64,000 nt of DNA from Niallia endozanthoxylica (lineage in GTDB: Bacteria; Bacillota; Bacilli; Bacillales; Cytobacillaceae), in contig NZ_VYKL01000026.1 in NCBI RefSeq assembly GCF_008710145.1, positions 1-64,000 on the forward strand. The letters are read 5' to 3'. Of the stretch, positions 41,896-50,940 are shown piece after piece. The translations under genes and the position numbers were made by a program. Each line of letters starts with the position of its first letter. Within the stretch, counting starts at the first letter, position 1. The notes beneath the pieces are model-generated. The model saw only the letters and a program-made list of their open reading frames with translations. It was not told the origin of the DNA and did not search any database.

Positions 41896-43359
41896 ATGGA
41901 ATCAGCGAACGAACAGAATTGGATATATGAAATCATTGCCAATCACACGCTAGATATCATATTAATAGTGAATCAACAGCGAAATGTATTATATGCAACA
42001 CCTTCATTTTATGAGATTTTCGACAGTACTCTTGATGAGTTAAGAAACAGGGATGTATTTAATGGCTTACTACATCCAGATGACAGACAATATATGGAAG
42101 AAAGACATGAAAAACTTCTCGAAACAGGAAGACCTTCATCCACAGAATATCGAGTGATAGATAAATTCGGTGTTATTAGATACTTTGAATGTAAAACAAC
42201 ACCTCTACCTAATACGGAAGATTATCTTCAAGTGGTAGCCATTAGAGATATATCAGAAAGAAAAAAGATGGAGATGGAGCTTGAAAGGAGAAAAAAACGG
42301 TATGAATTCTTGCAAGATAGCCTTAAAATTTTTTCCCAAGATCTTACTTCCGTGATGAAAGTTTCTGATCTTGAAATTAGATTAGTGAAAGAAATAAAAT
42401 TTATAATACCAGGTGCTGAACCCGCCATTCACATCTTAGAAAGTGAAAATCCAATAGAAACAAGCTTACCTCCATTAACCTTGAAAGAATCAGAAAGATT
42501 AGATAATAAGATTTACTTCAAAATAGGTGAACAGAATGGCAGAGCTTATATCCTGTCCTTAAATGAATCGTCAACTATGGAAAAGATGGATTTCATTTGG
42601 CTTGAAACATTGGTCTGTTATTCCGTAATGGTATTTGAAAATCTAAATATAATGGAAAATTTAATGAACCAATTAAAAGCAGCTTTGCAAAGTAAGGAAA
42701 CTCCACAGTGGGTCTTAAGACTATTGTTCAATCTACAGGAACAACAACGTTTACAGTTATCAAGTGATTTGCATGATACAGTATTGCAGGATCAAATTGA
42801 TTTATTCAGAAGGCTGGAAGTACTCAAATACCGAAAAGACATCAAGCTGGAATTAATCGAAGCGCTTTCGGGGATTGAGCAAGGATTACTTGACTCGATA
42901 CATCAAATTCGCAGGACTTGCAATGAACTGCGGCCTCCATTTTTAAGGGAACTTGGTCTTGAAAAGGCTTTAGAAAACTTATTTGAATACACTCAAATCT
43001 CATCAACTTTTAAAATTACATTTCTTACAAAAAACCCAAGTCAGTTATCCTTAAATGAAGAAATAACAATTGGAATCTATCGCATCATCCAGGAATTATT
43101 GAACAATGCAGCTAAGCATTCTAAGGCTTCATTGCTAGATTTTGAGATGAGAATAAATGAAACTCTACAAATCTTCTATTGTGATGATGGGGTGGGCTTA
43201 CCTCTAGAAAAATTAAAGCCGTCTTTTCACAGCATGGGGTTATCGAGTATAAAGCAACGGGTTCAAAGTCTAAATGGCCAAATAGAATTTAAGTCAAAGC
43301 CAGGGAAAGGGTTAAAAGTGATGATTGAATTTCCAATTCTGTTATTAGGAGATGTATGA
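41896..43359 (+). CDS. PAS-domain sensor histidine kinase (ComP/NarX-like output)
   Basis: A 487-residue soluble kinase with no membrane segment. A PAS domain covers about residues 8-120 (IIANHTLDIILIVNQQRN... YRVIDKFGVIRYFE... VVAIRDISERKKME). The HisKA_3 H-box is near residue 291 (SSDLHDTVLQDQ), and the ATP-binding N-box is near 399 (ELLNNAAKHSKAS) with DDGVG. ATG 41896 has GGGGGAGG at 7 nt. The ComA-like regulator follows 3 bases later. It is a paralog of the kinase at 44132. The signal would be internal or redox/small-molecule. Confidence 0.9.
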   Translation: MESANEQNWIYEIIANHTLDIILIVNQQRNVLYATPSFYEIFDSTLDELRNRDVFNGLLHPDDRQYMEERHEKLLETGRPSSTEYRVIDKFGVIRYFECKTTPLPNTEDYLQVVAIRDISERKKMEMELERRKKRYEFLQDSLKIFSQDLTSVMKVSDLEIRLVKEIKFIIPGAEPAIHILESENPIETSLPPLTLKESERLDNKIYFKIGEQNGRAYILSLNESSTMEKMDFIWLETLVCYSVMVFENLNIMENLMNQLKAALQSKETPQWVLRLLFNLQEQQRLQLSSDLHDTVLQDQIDLFRRLEVLKYRKDIKLELIEALSGIEQGLLDSIHQIRRTCNELRPPFLRELGLEKALENLFEYTQISSTFKITFLTKNPSQLSLNEEITIGIYRIIQELLNNAAKHSKASLLDFEMRINETLQIFYCDDGVGLPLEKLKPSFHSMGLSSIKQRVQSLNGQIEFKSKPGKGLKVMIEFPILLLGDV

Positions 43360-43362
43360 GAG

Positions 43363-44013
43363 ATGATAAATATACTGATTGTTGATGATCACTTATCAAT
43401 CATTGAAGGAACAAAAGTACTTTTAGAGCAAGAGCCTGATTTTCAAATAACGGTGGAGAATAGTTCATTGAAAGCAATAGATGAGATCAAGCTTCATGAC
43501 TATGATGTATTGCTGTTTGATTTATATATGCCTCATATTAATGGACTAGAGCTGACCAAACAAGCTTTAGCCTATAACTCTGACTTGATTATTTTAATCT
43601 ATACTGGATTTGACATCAAACCACATTTTAATTTATTGGTGGAAGCTGGGGCCTCTGGATTTTTATCAAAGACGTCATCAAGAGAAGAACTTGTTGCAGG
43701 GATAAGAGCAGCCTTACGCCAGCAAGTAATCTTACCACTTGCTTTGGTAAGAGAATTACGTAGACCGGGAATTATTACTAGTGGAAAGAACGAACAAGAA
43801 AAAGTGATTCTCACAGAATTAGAAGAAAGGATTCTAAGCGAACTAGCCAAAGGTAAAAGTACAAGAGAAATTTCTTCGACTTTAGCCATGAGTCAAAGAT
43901 CTTTAGAATATAATTTAACTTCGCTTTACCAAAAGTTTGGAGTTAGAACAAGAGTTGATACGGTCGTAAAAGCTAAAAAGTTAGGATTAATACCAGAAGA
44001 AGAATTGAAGTGA
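43363..44013 (+). CDS. ComA/NarL-type response regulator
   Basis: A 216-residue transcription factor. The receiver domain has DDH and phospho-acceptor D53 (DVLLFDLYMP), Thr in YTGFD and Lys in FLSKTSS. The LuxR-type helix-turn-helix (LTELEERILSELAKGKSTREISSTLAMSQRSLEYNLTSLYQKFGV) is at the C-terminus. It starts 3 bases after the first kinase and is followed by two terminators, so both kinase paralogs may address it. Confidence 0.92.
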   Translation: MINILIVDDHLSIIEGTKVLLEQEPDFQITVENSSLKAIDEIKLHDYDVLLFDLYMPHINGLELTKQALAYNSDLIILIYTGFDIKPHFNLLVEAGASGFLSKTSSREELVAGIRAALRQQVILPLALVRELRRPGIITSGKNEQEKVILTELEERILSELAKGKSTREISSTLAMSQRSLEYNLTSLYQKFGVRTRVDTVVKAKKLGLIPEEELK

Positions 44014-44076
44014 ACATTCATGGAACATATGAATTTTTTTTGTTAAATCATGTTCAGATAACATGATTTTTATTTA
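44014..44076 (+). terminator. Two tandem terminators
   Basis: ATTCAT/ATGAAT hairpin with T8 (44016-44042), then AAATCATGTT/AACATGATTT hairpin with TTTT (44045-44074), between the regulator and the second kinase. Confidence 0.75.
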
Positions 44077-44131
44077 TACTTTATATAAATAAATGATTGA
44101 AAATTCAAAATATCAAATGTGTGGTGATGGG

Positions 44132-45610
44132 ATGGAGAATCCAAACAATTTCGGGTGGGAATTTGAGACCATAGCAAAGCATACATTGGACATCATTATT
44201 ATCATAGACGAGAATCAGAAGGTTCGTTATGTTACCCCATCTTTTCGAACCATTTTTGGATTGGATCCTGAAGTCTTTGTAGGGGAAAATGTATTTGATC
44301 CGGTCCATCCGGATGATAAAGAAAATCTAATGGAAGCACACAGACAAGTGTTAAAATTACAAATTCCTAAAACAAATGAATACCGAGTGTTTGATGCTAA
44401 TGGAGAAATTAAATATTTTGAATCACGAGTTATGCCTGTTCCCCATCATCCTGATCGACTTGCCGTTGTTACGATTCGTGATATTACTGATCGTAAAATG
44501 ATGGAAAATGAACTGAAAACTAGAAAGAATAGATACGAAGAATTACAAAATAGTTTAAAAACTTTCTCACAGGATCTTTCTTCGGTTATGAAATTATCTG
44601 ATCTTGAGGAAAGACTAATAAAAGAAATTACTTTTATTTTTCCACATTCTAAACCAAATATATTGAAATTTCATCGAGAAAAACAAAAAGTGGAGGGAAG
44701 GCTGTATTCAGCTGTGGAGGCTCAACTGTCTCAATTAGCGATGGGGAAAATTGAGCATATATCAGATAAAATCCATATCAGAATTGGTGATCGAAGAGAA
44801 TACTCATTTATATTAGTATTACATTCCCCATCTATAAACGAAGAGATGGACTCAATCTGGCTTGAAACATTGATTTGTTTTACAGTAATGGTTTTTGAAA
44901 ATTTAAATGTAATTGAAAATCTAATGAACCGGTTGGAAGAAATTATGCAAAGTAATGAAACACCACAGTGGGTTTTAAGACTGTTATTTAACCTTCAAGA
45001 ACAACAACGTCAAAATCTATCTAGTGATTTGCATGATACCATTTTACAGGATCAAGTTGATTTATTTAGAAGGCTGGAGGCGCTCCAAAAACAAAAAGAA
45101 ATACAATATGAATTAAAAAATCAACTGAAAGAAATCGGTCAGGGCTTGCTGGATACCATACATCAAATTCGTATGACTTGTAATGAATTACGGCCTCCTC
45201 TCTTAAAAGAACTGGGACTTGAACGTGCATTAGAGAATTTATTTGAATACACGCAGCTTTCATCGACTTTTAAAATTATGTTTGAAACCGATATGACCAA
45301 TAGTTTGATGATAGATGAAGAATTAACAATCGGAATCTATCGAATCACACAGGAACTGCTTAATAATGCAGCGAAACACTCAAAGGCCTCTATGCTGCAT
45401 TTTCAAATGAGTACACAAGATACGTTGAAAATTTACTACTATGATGATGGTGTCGGTTTTGAAAGAGAAAAATTGACTCCTACATTTCATAGTATGGGAT
45501 TAACGGGTATTAGACAGCGTGTACAAAGTCTAAATGGAAAAATTGAGTTTGATTCTGTCCCTGGTCAGGGTGTAGCCATTAGTATGGACTTTCCAATTCA
45601 GATTTCTTAA
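44132..45610 (+). CDS. PAS-domain sensor histidine kinase, paralog
   Basis: A 492-residue kinase closely paralogous to the one at 41896. A PAS domain (about 8-120) is followed by an H-box near 295 (SSDLHDTILQDQVDLFRR) and an N-box near 407 (ELLNNAAKHSKAS) with DDGVG. The most divergent part is residues 170-235, where a different signal could be sensed. ATG 44132 aligns with the paralog start and has GGTGATGG in front. Terminators separate it from the regulator, so it has its own promoter. Confidence 0.88.
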   Translation: MENPNNFGWEFETIAKHTLDIIIIIDENQKVRYVTPSFRTIFGLDPEVFVGENVFDPVHPDDKENLMEAHRQVLKLQIPKTNEYRVFDANGEIKYFESRVMPVPHHPDRLAVVTIRDITDRKMMENELKTRKNRYEELQNSLKTFSQDLSSVMKLSDLEERLIKEITFIFPHSKPNILKFHREKQKVEGRLYSAVEAQLSQLAMGKIEHISDKIHIRIGDRREYSFILVLHSPSINEEMDSIWLETLICFTVMVFENLNVIENLMNRLEEIMQSNETPQWVLRLLFNLQEQQRQNLSSDLHDTILQDQVDLFRRLEALQKQKEIQYELKNQLKEIGQGLLDTIHQIRMTCNELRPPLLKELGLERALENLFEYTQLSSTFKIMFETDMTNSLMIDEELTIGIYRITQELLNNAAKHSKASMLHFQMSTQDTLKIYYYDDGVGFEREKLTPTFHSMGLTGIRQRVQSLNGKIEFDSVPGQGVAISMDFPIQIS

Positions 45611-45640
45611 AAGTTTCCGATAGATAAATCTTAAAACTCA

Positions 45641-45671
45641 AACCTTAACTAAATGCGTTAAGGTTTTTTTC
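45641..45671 (+). terminator. Terminator
   Basis: A perfect 9-bp stem AACCTTAAC/GTTAAGGTT with a 7-nt loop, then T7. Confidence 0.85.
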
Positions 45672-45692
45672 TGTATAAGAATTGAAAATACT

Positions 45693-45775
45693 TGCGGTGG
45701 GTCCCGAAGAATCTGCGGGGAATACACGAAATATCTGCGGGAGTTACTCTTAATGTCTGCGGATTGGAAGAGGTG
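45693..45775. repeat. Tandem 21-22 bp TGCGG repeat array 1
   Basis: TGCGG recurs at 45693, 45714, 45736 and 45758, with unit starts 21-22 bases apart and GAA/CGAA-like spacer similarity. It lies in the 315-base gap before the hydrolase gene; the rest of the gap has a terminator and no other feature. Confidence 0.65.
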
Positions 45776-45925
45776 AAAACGCCGTAAAATGAGATTAATC
45801 AATACATCAGTGAAACCTTAGTTGTAAAAATAAACGGCTCATAAATAAAGAGGAAGGAGGTTTAAGGTTTAACATTCCAGTTTATGATTTAACGTTTAAA
45901 AAAAACGGAGAGTGAGGATCATTCT

Positions 45926-46894
45926 ATGCAAAAAAAAGGGATTTGGAAGAAAATAAGATCGTTTTTGCTTTATTCTTTACCCCTTCTTTTATTCTTATTG
46001 ACTATTGGTTTTGTTTATCAGGAGATTGGTGAATCGAGAGCTCAAAAAAAATACACAGCGGTAGGAGAGACATACGATATCTACGGTAAGAAGATGCATA
46101 TTTATACAGGTGGTAAAGGAAGTTCCACCGTGGTTTTTCATGCTGGGTCAGGAACACCAAATCCGTATGTAGATTTCTCCACGCTTTACGATAGAATCGG
46201 TCATGAAACAAAGTACGCCGTTATTGATCGATTTGGTTATGGCTATAGTGATTTATCCAATCGTAAACGGGATATTGATAATATCGTAGATGAAAATCGT
46301 AAGCTGTTGCAAGAATCCGGGCAAAAGCCACCATATATTTTAGTCGGACACTCATTAAGTTCCCTAGAGGTCATTCGTTATGCTCAAAGGTATCCGGAAG
46401 AAGTGAGCGGGATTGTTCTATTGGACGGCGGAAACCCAGAGTATTATTCCAAACAAAAACCACTGACCTTCTTTTCACATGTACTCCAATTTTTGCGAAC
46501 GACCGGTTTATTTAGATTCGTTTATGAAATAAATGAGGGATTTTTCATAAGTGGACGCAATAACCTGAAGTTTGTTCCGAATGAATTAAAAGAGATTGAT
46601 CAGGCATTCACCCTTCTTAAAATGGGTAATAAAAATGTAACCGATGAACTGCGGCAAGCTCAAAAAAATGCAACAAAAGTATTGAAAGCGAATAATGGTT
46701 TAGCGATGCCAATTATCGTTTTGACAGCTGACAGTTTTGGTGAAATCAAACAAGATTGGCTTGAAAGTCAAAAAGAATTAACTAAGTGGTCTTCTGCAGG
46801 AAAACAGATTGTTGTAAAAGACTCACAGCATTATATCCATCACTATCGACCAGGCTTCATTGCAGAAGAAATACTGAACTTGGTAAAAGAATAA
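45926..46894 (+). CDS. Membrane-anchored alpha/beta hydrolase
   Basis: A 322-residue hydrolase with an N-terminal hydrophobic anchor (about 12-32). The fold shows VVFHAGSGTPNP (oxyanion region), the nucleophile elbow GHSLSS, LLDGGNP, and a late Asp (TADSFGE) and His (KDSQHYIHHY). Substrate unknown. It is 19 bases upstream of the exporter genes, so it may be cotranscribed with them. Confidence 0.85.
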   Translation: MQKKGIWKKIRSFLLYSLPLLLFLLTIGFVYQEIGESRAQKKYTAVGETYDIYGKKMHIYTGGKGSSTVVFHAGSGTPNPYVDFSTLYDRIGHETKYAVIDRFGYGYSDLSNRKRDIDNIVDENRKLLQESGQKPPYILVGHSLSSLEVIRYAQRYPEEVSGIVLLDGGNPEYYSKQKPLTFFSHVLQFLRTTGLFRFVYEINEGFFISGRNNLKFVPNELKEIDQAFTLLKMGNKNVTDELRQAQKNATKVLKANNGLAMPIIVLTADSFGEIKQDWLESQKELTKWSSAGKQIVVKDSQHYIHHYRPGFIAEEILNLVKE

Positions 46895-46913
46895 AAAATT
46901 CGGAGGTAAGGAT

Positions 46914-47795
46914 ATGAATTCCATACAAAAAAAGTCAGGTAAAAAGAAAATGATGATTCTGTCTATCGTTGGTGTATTATTTTTGTCCCTTATTGCTGCG
47001 TTTATATTTGCGCCAAAAGGAAAAGGTGCTTTTGAAGAAGAAAAAGCTGAAAAAGCGGACATTACAACATACTACAGCTTTACTGGTGCAGTAGAAGCAA
47101 CAAGGAAGCAAAATGTTATCAGTCAGAAGGAAATGCATATTGAAGAGGTTTTAGTGAATGAAGGAGATTTGGTGAAAACGGGAGATGTATTGTTGCGGAA
47201 TGCAGAAGGAGAGGAAATAAAAGCTGAAATCGATGGAGAGGTGGCTAAAGTATTCACGAAAAATAATTCACATGCTTTAAAAGGGTCACAGCTAATGGAT
47301 ATTGTCGATTACAGTCATTTACTGATTAAAGTAAAAGTTGATGAATATGACCTAAAATACGTTGCAGTTGGTCAAATGGTAGATGTTAGGATGAACGCTC
47401 TGGAAAAGAACATGAAGGGTACAGTTCAATCTATTTCAAAGGAAGCGATAAATGAAAATGGAATTTCGTACTTTACAGCCATGATTGATTTCAAGGAAGA
47501 CCCTGCTGTTCGACTAGGAATGAGTGCGGAAGTGAAGATTTTAAAGCAAAAAGCAGTTGATGTTACGACTATATCAATGAAAGCCATTCAGTTCGATAGT
47601 AAAAACAAACCATATATTTTAAAGGTCTCTGAAAAAGGTGAACCAGAAAAACAATATGTAGAAATAGGGATCCATGATGGGACGATCATTGAAATTAAGA
47701 GTGGAATTCGTATAGGGGAAGTGGTGATGGTTCCGAATACAACCTCGGAGAATAGTGGAGCTGCTGCTTCGATGCACGGGGGAGGTAATTCATAA
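46914..47795 (+). CDS. MacA/YknX-like periplasmic-adaptor-type efflux subunit
   Basis: A 293-residue membrane-fusion protein with one N-terminal membrane segment and the lipoyl-like/barrel pattern of HlyD/MacA (NVISQKEMHIEEVLVNEGDLVKTGDVLL). In Gram-positives it links the ABC exporter to extracellular substrate handling. GGAGG precedes ATG. Its stop overlaps the start of the ATPase gene by one base. Confidence 0.87.
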   Translation: MNSIQKKSGKKKMMILSIVGVLFLSLIAAFIFAPKGKGAFEEEKAEKADITTYYSFTGAVEATRKQNVISQKEMHIEEVLVNEGDLVKTGDVLLRNAEGEEIKAEIDGEVAKVFTKNNSHALKGSQLMDIVDYSHLLIKVKVDEYDLKYVAVGQMVDVRMNALEKNMKGTVQSISKEAINENGISYFTAMIDFKEDPAVRLGMSAEVKILKQKAVDVTTISMKAIQFDSKNKPYILKVSEKGEPEKQYVEIGIHDGTIIEIKSGIRIGEVVMVPNTTSENSGAAASMHGGGNS

Positions 47796-48478
47796 TGAAT
47801 AGACAAATTCTTAAAATGGATCAAATAACAAAAACCTTTCACATGGGTGAAGAGGAACAAACAGTATTAAATCATATCAACCTGACCGTAAATATTGGAG
47901 ATTTTGTAGCCATTCTAGGACCATCGGGATCAGGTAAAACGACACTCATGAATATTGTTGGATGCTTGGATACTCCGACAAGCGGACAGTATATCCTTTC
48001 CAATCACCAGGTAGACACATTAGATGAAGCGAAGTTGGCTTCTATTCGAAACAAGGAAATTGGATTTGTTTTTCAGCAATTTCAATTACTTCCGCGATTG
48101 AATGCATGGCAAAATGTAGAACTACCCCTTGTTTATAGAGGACTGCCGGAAAAATTACGTAAGGAGCGTGCTAAGGAAATGCTTCAAAAGGTGGGTCTTG
48201 CTGATAAATTACGAAACCGGCCCAATCAGCTCTCAGGTGGTCAACAGCAAAGAGTGGCTATAGCAAGAGCGATGGTTACAGGGCCGACTATATTGCTGGC
48301 AGATGAACCGACTGGGGCATTAGATCAAAAAACGGGTCAACAGATCATGAAGCTTTTTCATGAGCTCCATAATGAAGGAAAAACAATTATTATGATTACA
48401 CATGATAAAGAGATTGCTCAGCATGCAAGCAGGATTGTTCATATTTTGGATGGTCAGCTTAGCGAGGAGTGTGTGTGA
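47795..48478 (+). CDS. MacB/YknY-like ABC ATPase
   Basis: A 227-residue ATPase of the MacB/LolD group: Walker A GPSGSGKTT (about residue 40), signature LSGGQQQRVAIARA, Walker B LLADEPTGALD and switch His TITHDKE-like. It overlaps both neighbours by single bases, so the exporter is one translational unit. Confidence 0.93.
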   Translation: MNRQILKMDQITKTFHMGEEEQTVLNHINLTVNIGDFVAILGPSGSGKTTLMNIVGCLDTPTSGQYILSNHQVDTLDEAKLASIRNKEIGFVFQQFQLLPRLNAWQNVELPLVYRGLPEKLRKERAKEMLQKVGLADKLRNRPNQLSGGQQQRVAIARAMVTGPTILLADEPTGALDQKTGQQIMKLFHELHNEGKTIIMITHDKEIAQHASRIVHILDGQLSEECV

Positions 48479-49650
48479 TGTTTAAAGAAAATGTAAAGAT
48501 GGCCTGGATGAATGTAATCCACAACAAAATGCGGTCTGCCCTAACGATTCTTGGGATTGTAATAGGAGTTAGTTCGATTATAGCGCTGATTACCATTGTA
48601 AAAAGTTCAACAAATGAGATGACAAACGAGTTCGCTTCCTTCGGTGCAGATAAAATCACGGTACAGGCGATGGGAACTCCGCTCAAACAAGGACTTATTG
48701 AAAGTGACATTCAAAAGTTGGGTGATATTGAAAATGTTGCTGGAGTTTCGCCAACTACTTCAGGTAAAACAACCATAGTCAGCTCTAGGGGTGAGAAAAC
48801 AAATGTAACCGTTCAAGGCAAAAATGAGGTGTATTTTTCAAGAACAAAGGACCTTGTAGAGTCTGGAAGGGGTATAAACATACTAGATGTCAAAAATAAA
48901 AATCAAGTTTGTTTGATTGGATCAGATATTACAAGAGGTTTGTTCTATGGAGAGAATCCTATTGGTCAAAAGCTGATCATTGGTAGTTCTACTTACACTG
49001 TTATTGGTATTTTACAAGAGTCAGATTCCTTTTCGAGTTCATCTACAAATGATGCCGTTATCGTCCCATATACCGCGTCGATGAGTTTACTTGGGTCAGG
49101 ATATATATCCAGTGTTGATGTGTACATGGAAAATTCAAATGAATCGGAAAAAGTAACAAAAGAGATTGAATCAGTATTAAATGAAGCATTTAATGATAAA
49201 AAAGATGGGTTTTCCGTCATGAATATGCAGGATATGCTTACATCTATCAAGAAGATGACCAGTATGCTGTCACTTATGCTTGGAGGAATTGCTTCCATAT
49301 CTCTAATAGTGGGCGGTATTGGGATAATGAATATGATGCTTGTGTCTGTTACAGAAAGGACAACAGAAATTGGTTTGAGAAAGGCTTTGGGGGCTGAACC
49401 TAAAAGGATTCAACAACAATTTTTAATTGAAGCGGTGTTTCTATCCCTTTTTGGTGGTTTTATTGGACTAATGCTCGGAACATTAGTTGCCTATATCGTG
49501 TGTTTGCTAATCGGAACATCATTTGCACTTTCGGCTTCGACAGTACTGTTGGCACTGGGATTTTCAGCAGCAGTTGGCATACTCTTTGGAATTGCACCTG
49601 CGAGAAAGGCTTCTAAGTTGAATCCGATTGATGCATTGAGAAGTAGTTAG
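48478..49650 (+). CDS. FtsX-like permease (YknZ/MacB type)
   Basis: A 390-residue permease with one N-terminal membrane segment, a large extracellular MacB-PCD region (about 45-260) and three C-terminal segments with the motif GGIGIMNMMLVSVTERTTEIGLRKALGA. ATG 48478 overlaps the ATPase stop (TGATG) with GAGGAG upstream. YknXYZ of B. subtilis protects against the SDP toxin; a similar toxin or peptide export role is likely. Confidence 0.9.
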   Translation: MFKENVKMAWMNVIHNKMRSALTILGIVIGVSSIIALITIVKSSTNEMTNEFASFGADKITVQAMGTPLKQGLIESDIQKLGDIENVAGVSPTTSGKTTIVSSRGEKTNVTVQGKNEVYFSRTKDLVESGRGINILDVKNKNQVCLIGSDITRGLFYGENPIGQKLIIGSSTYTVIGILQESDSFSSSSTNDAVIVPYTASMSLLGSGYISSVDVYMENSNESEKVTKEIESVLNEAFNDKKDGFSVMNMQDMLTSIKKMTSMLSLMLGGIASISLIVGGIGIMNMMLVSVTERTTEIGLRKALGAEPKRIQQQFLIEAVFLSLFGGFIGLMLGTLVAYIVCLLIGTSFALSASTVLLALGFSAAVGILFGIAPARKASKLNPIDALRSS

Positions 49651-49716
49651 TCATTGTAATTATTAGGTTTACTAATAGATATAAATTATTTGAGAATATA
49701 AGAGAGTGTGATTACG

Positions 49717-50775
49717 ATGTATGATGTGGTTGTTATTGGCGGAGGCCAAGCGGGATTATCGATGGGATATTACCTAAAGCAAACAAGCTTAGCCTTTATC
49801 ATTCTTGACAATCAAAATGCAGTTGGAGATGTTTGGAGAAAAAGGTATGACTCACTGACTTTGTTTACACCTAGAGCATACAGTTCATTGCCAGGATTGG
49901 CACTAAAAGGTGACCCAGCAGGATTCCCAACCAAAGATGAAATGGCCGATTATCTGGAAAATTATGCTCATACCTTTGATTTACCCATACAATCAAACTG
50001 TCATGTGAAACAGATTCAAAGAGAGAATCAACTATTTATCATTACAAATAATGAAGGAACAGTGATAAAAACAAAGAAGGTCGTTATTGCAACAGGTCCT
50101 TTTCATATTCCTAGAATTCCAGCCTTTGCAAAAGAACTCCCGGACTATGTTGTTCAGCTTCATTCTTCCCAATATAAAAATAAGTCCCAGCTTAATGAGG
50201 GTGCCGTATTAGTAGTTGGCGGTGGTAATTCAGGCGCACAAATAGCGGTAGAACTTTCACAGGGTCGCGAAACGTACTTCTCAGTCAGTCATAAACTTCG
50301 TTATCTCCCACTATCCATTGGAAAAAAAAGTTTCTTTTGGTGGTGTGAAAAATTAGGCATATTACAAGCGAACCGTGATTCATTTATTGGTAAAAAAGTT
50401 CAAGGGCAGCCTGATCCGATATTTGGCTATGAACTAAAGGAGAAAATAAAGGACAAAACGATAAAACTAAAAAGCAGAACCACTTCTATTGAAAAGGATG
50501 AGATTCAATTTGCAGACCAATCCACCATAAAAGTTCAGAATGTTATTTGGGCAACCGGATATATGTTAGATTATTCATGGATTGATGTACAAGGGGTTTT
50601 CGATCCTAATGGCAAAGTAAGACATCACAGGGGAATGACTGATATTGAGGGTCTATATTTCTTAGGCATGCCCTGGCAGCACCGCAGGGGGTCTGCTCTC
50701 CTTTTGGGCGTCGGAGATGATGCAGAATATTTGGCAAAACATATGTTAAATCTGACGAAAACTCATCTTAATTGA
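49717..50775 (+). CDS. FAD-dependent oxidoreductase (flavin monooxygenase-like, CzcO type)
   Basis: A 352-residue two-dinucleotide-binding flavoprotein. The FAD motif is VVIGGGQAGLS at the start, the NADPH motif is VVGGGNSGAQIA near residue 165, and ATG at ATGY gives the family-specific end of the second Rossmann fold. The FMO/CzcO family uses NADPH and O2. ATG 49717 has GAGAGTG at 8 nt; a GTG at 49708 also opens the frame. Substrate unknown. Confidence 0.85.
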   Translation: MYDVVVIGGGQAGLSMGYYLKQTSLAFIILDNQNAVGDVWRKRYDSLTLFTPRAYSSLPGLALKGDPAGFPTKDEMADYLENYAHTFDLPIQSNCHVKQIQRENQLFIITNNEGTVIKTKKVVIATGPFHIPRIPAFAKELPDYVVQLHSSQYKNKSQLNEGAVLVVGGGNSGAQIAVELSQGRETYFSVSHKLRYLPLSIGKKSFFWWCEKLGILQANRDSFIGKKVQGQPDPIFGYELKEKIKDKTIKLKSRTTSIEKDEIQFADQSTIKVQNVIWATGYMLDYSWIDVQGVFDPNGKVRHHRGMTDIEGLYFLGMPWQHRRGSALLLGVGDDAEYLAKHMLNLTKTHLN

Positions 50776-50787
50776 TGGGTTTTTTTA
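50761..50787 (+). terminator. Terminator overlapping the stop of the flavoprotein gene
   Basis: ACTCATC/GATGGGT stem (one G-U) with a 6-nt loop, then T7. Confidence 0.75.
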
Positions 50788-50808
50788 TTTGACAAACCGC
50801 AGTTTACT

Positions 50809-50892
50809 TGCGGAATGACTCAAGAAATCGGCGATTATGTTCAAAAAGAGTGCGGTTATGCTTCAAAAAGTTGCGGAGCGTATAGAGTAAGA
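50809..50892. repeat. Tandem 21 bp TGCGG repeat array 2
   Basis: Four units starting at 50809, 50830, 50851 and 50872, exactly 21 bases apart; units 2 and 3 share the TTATG...TTCAAAAAG core. It is the same type as the array at 45693 and also lies in a gap directly before an exporter-linked gene. Confidence 0.65.
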
Positions 50893-50940
50893 AACCCGTA
50901 GAATAATAGCATCCAATACTTGTTAGAAGGGGTTTTTACA

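Noticed and set aside
45693-50892. CRISPR array
   Set aside because: The TGCGG units are only 21-22 bases long without separate spacers, the arrays are short and no cas gene is near.
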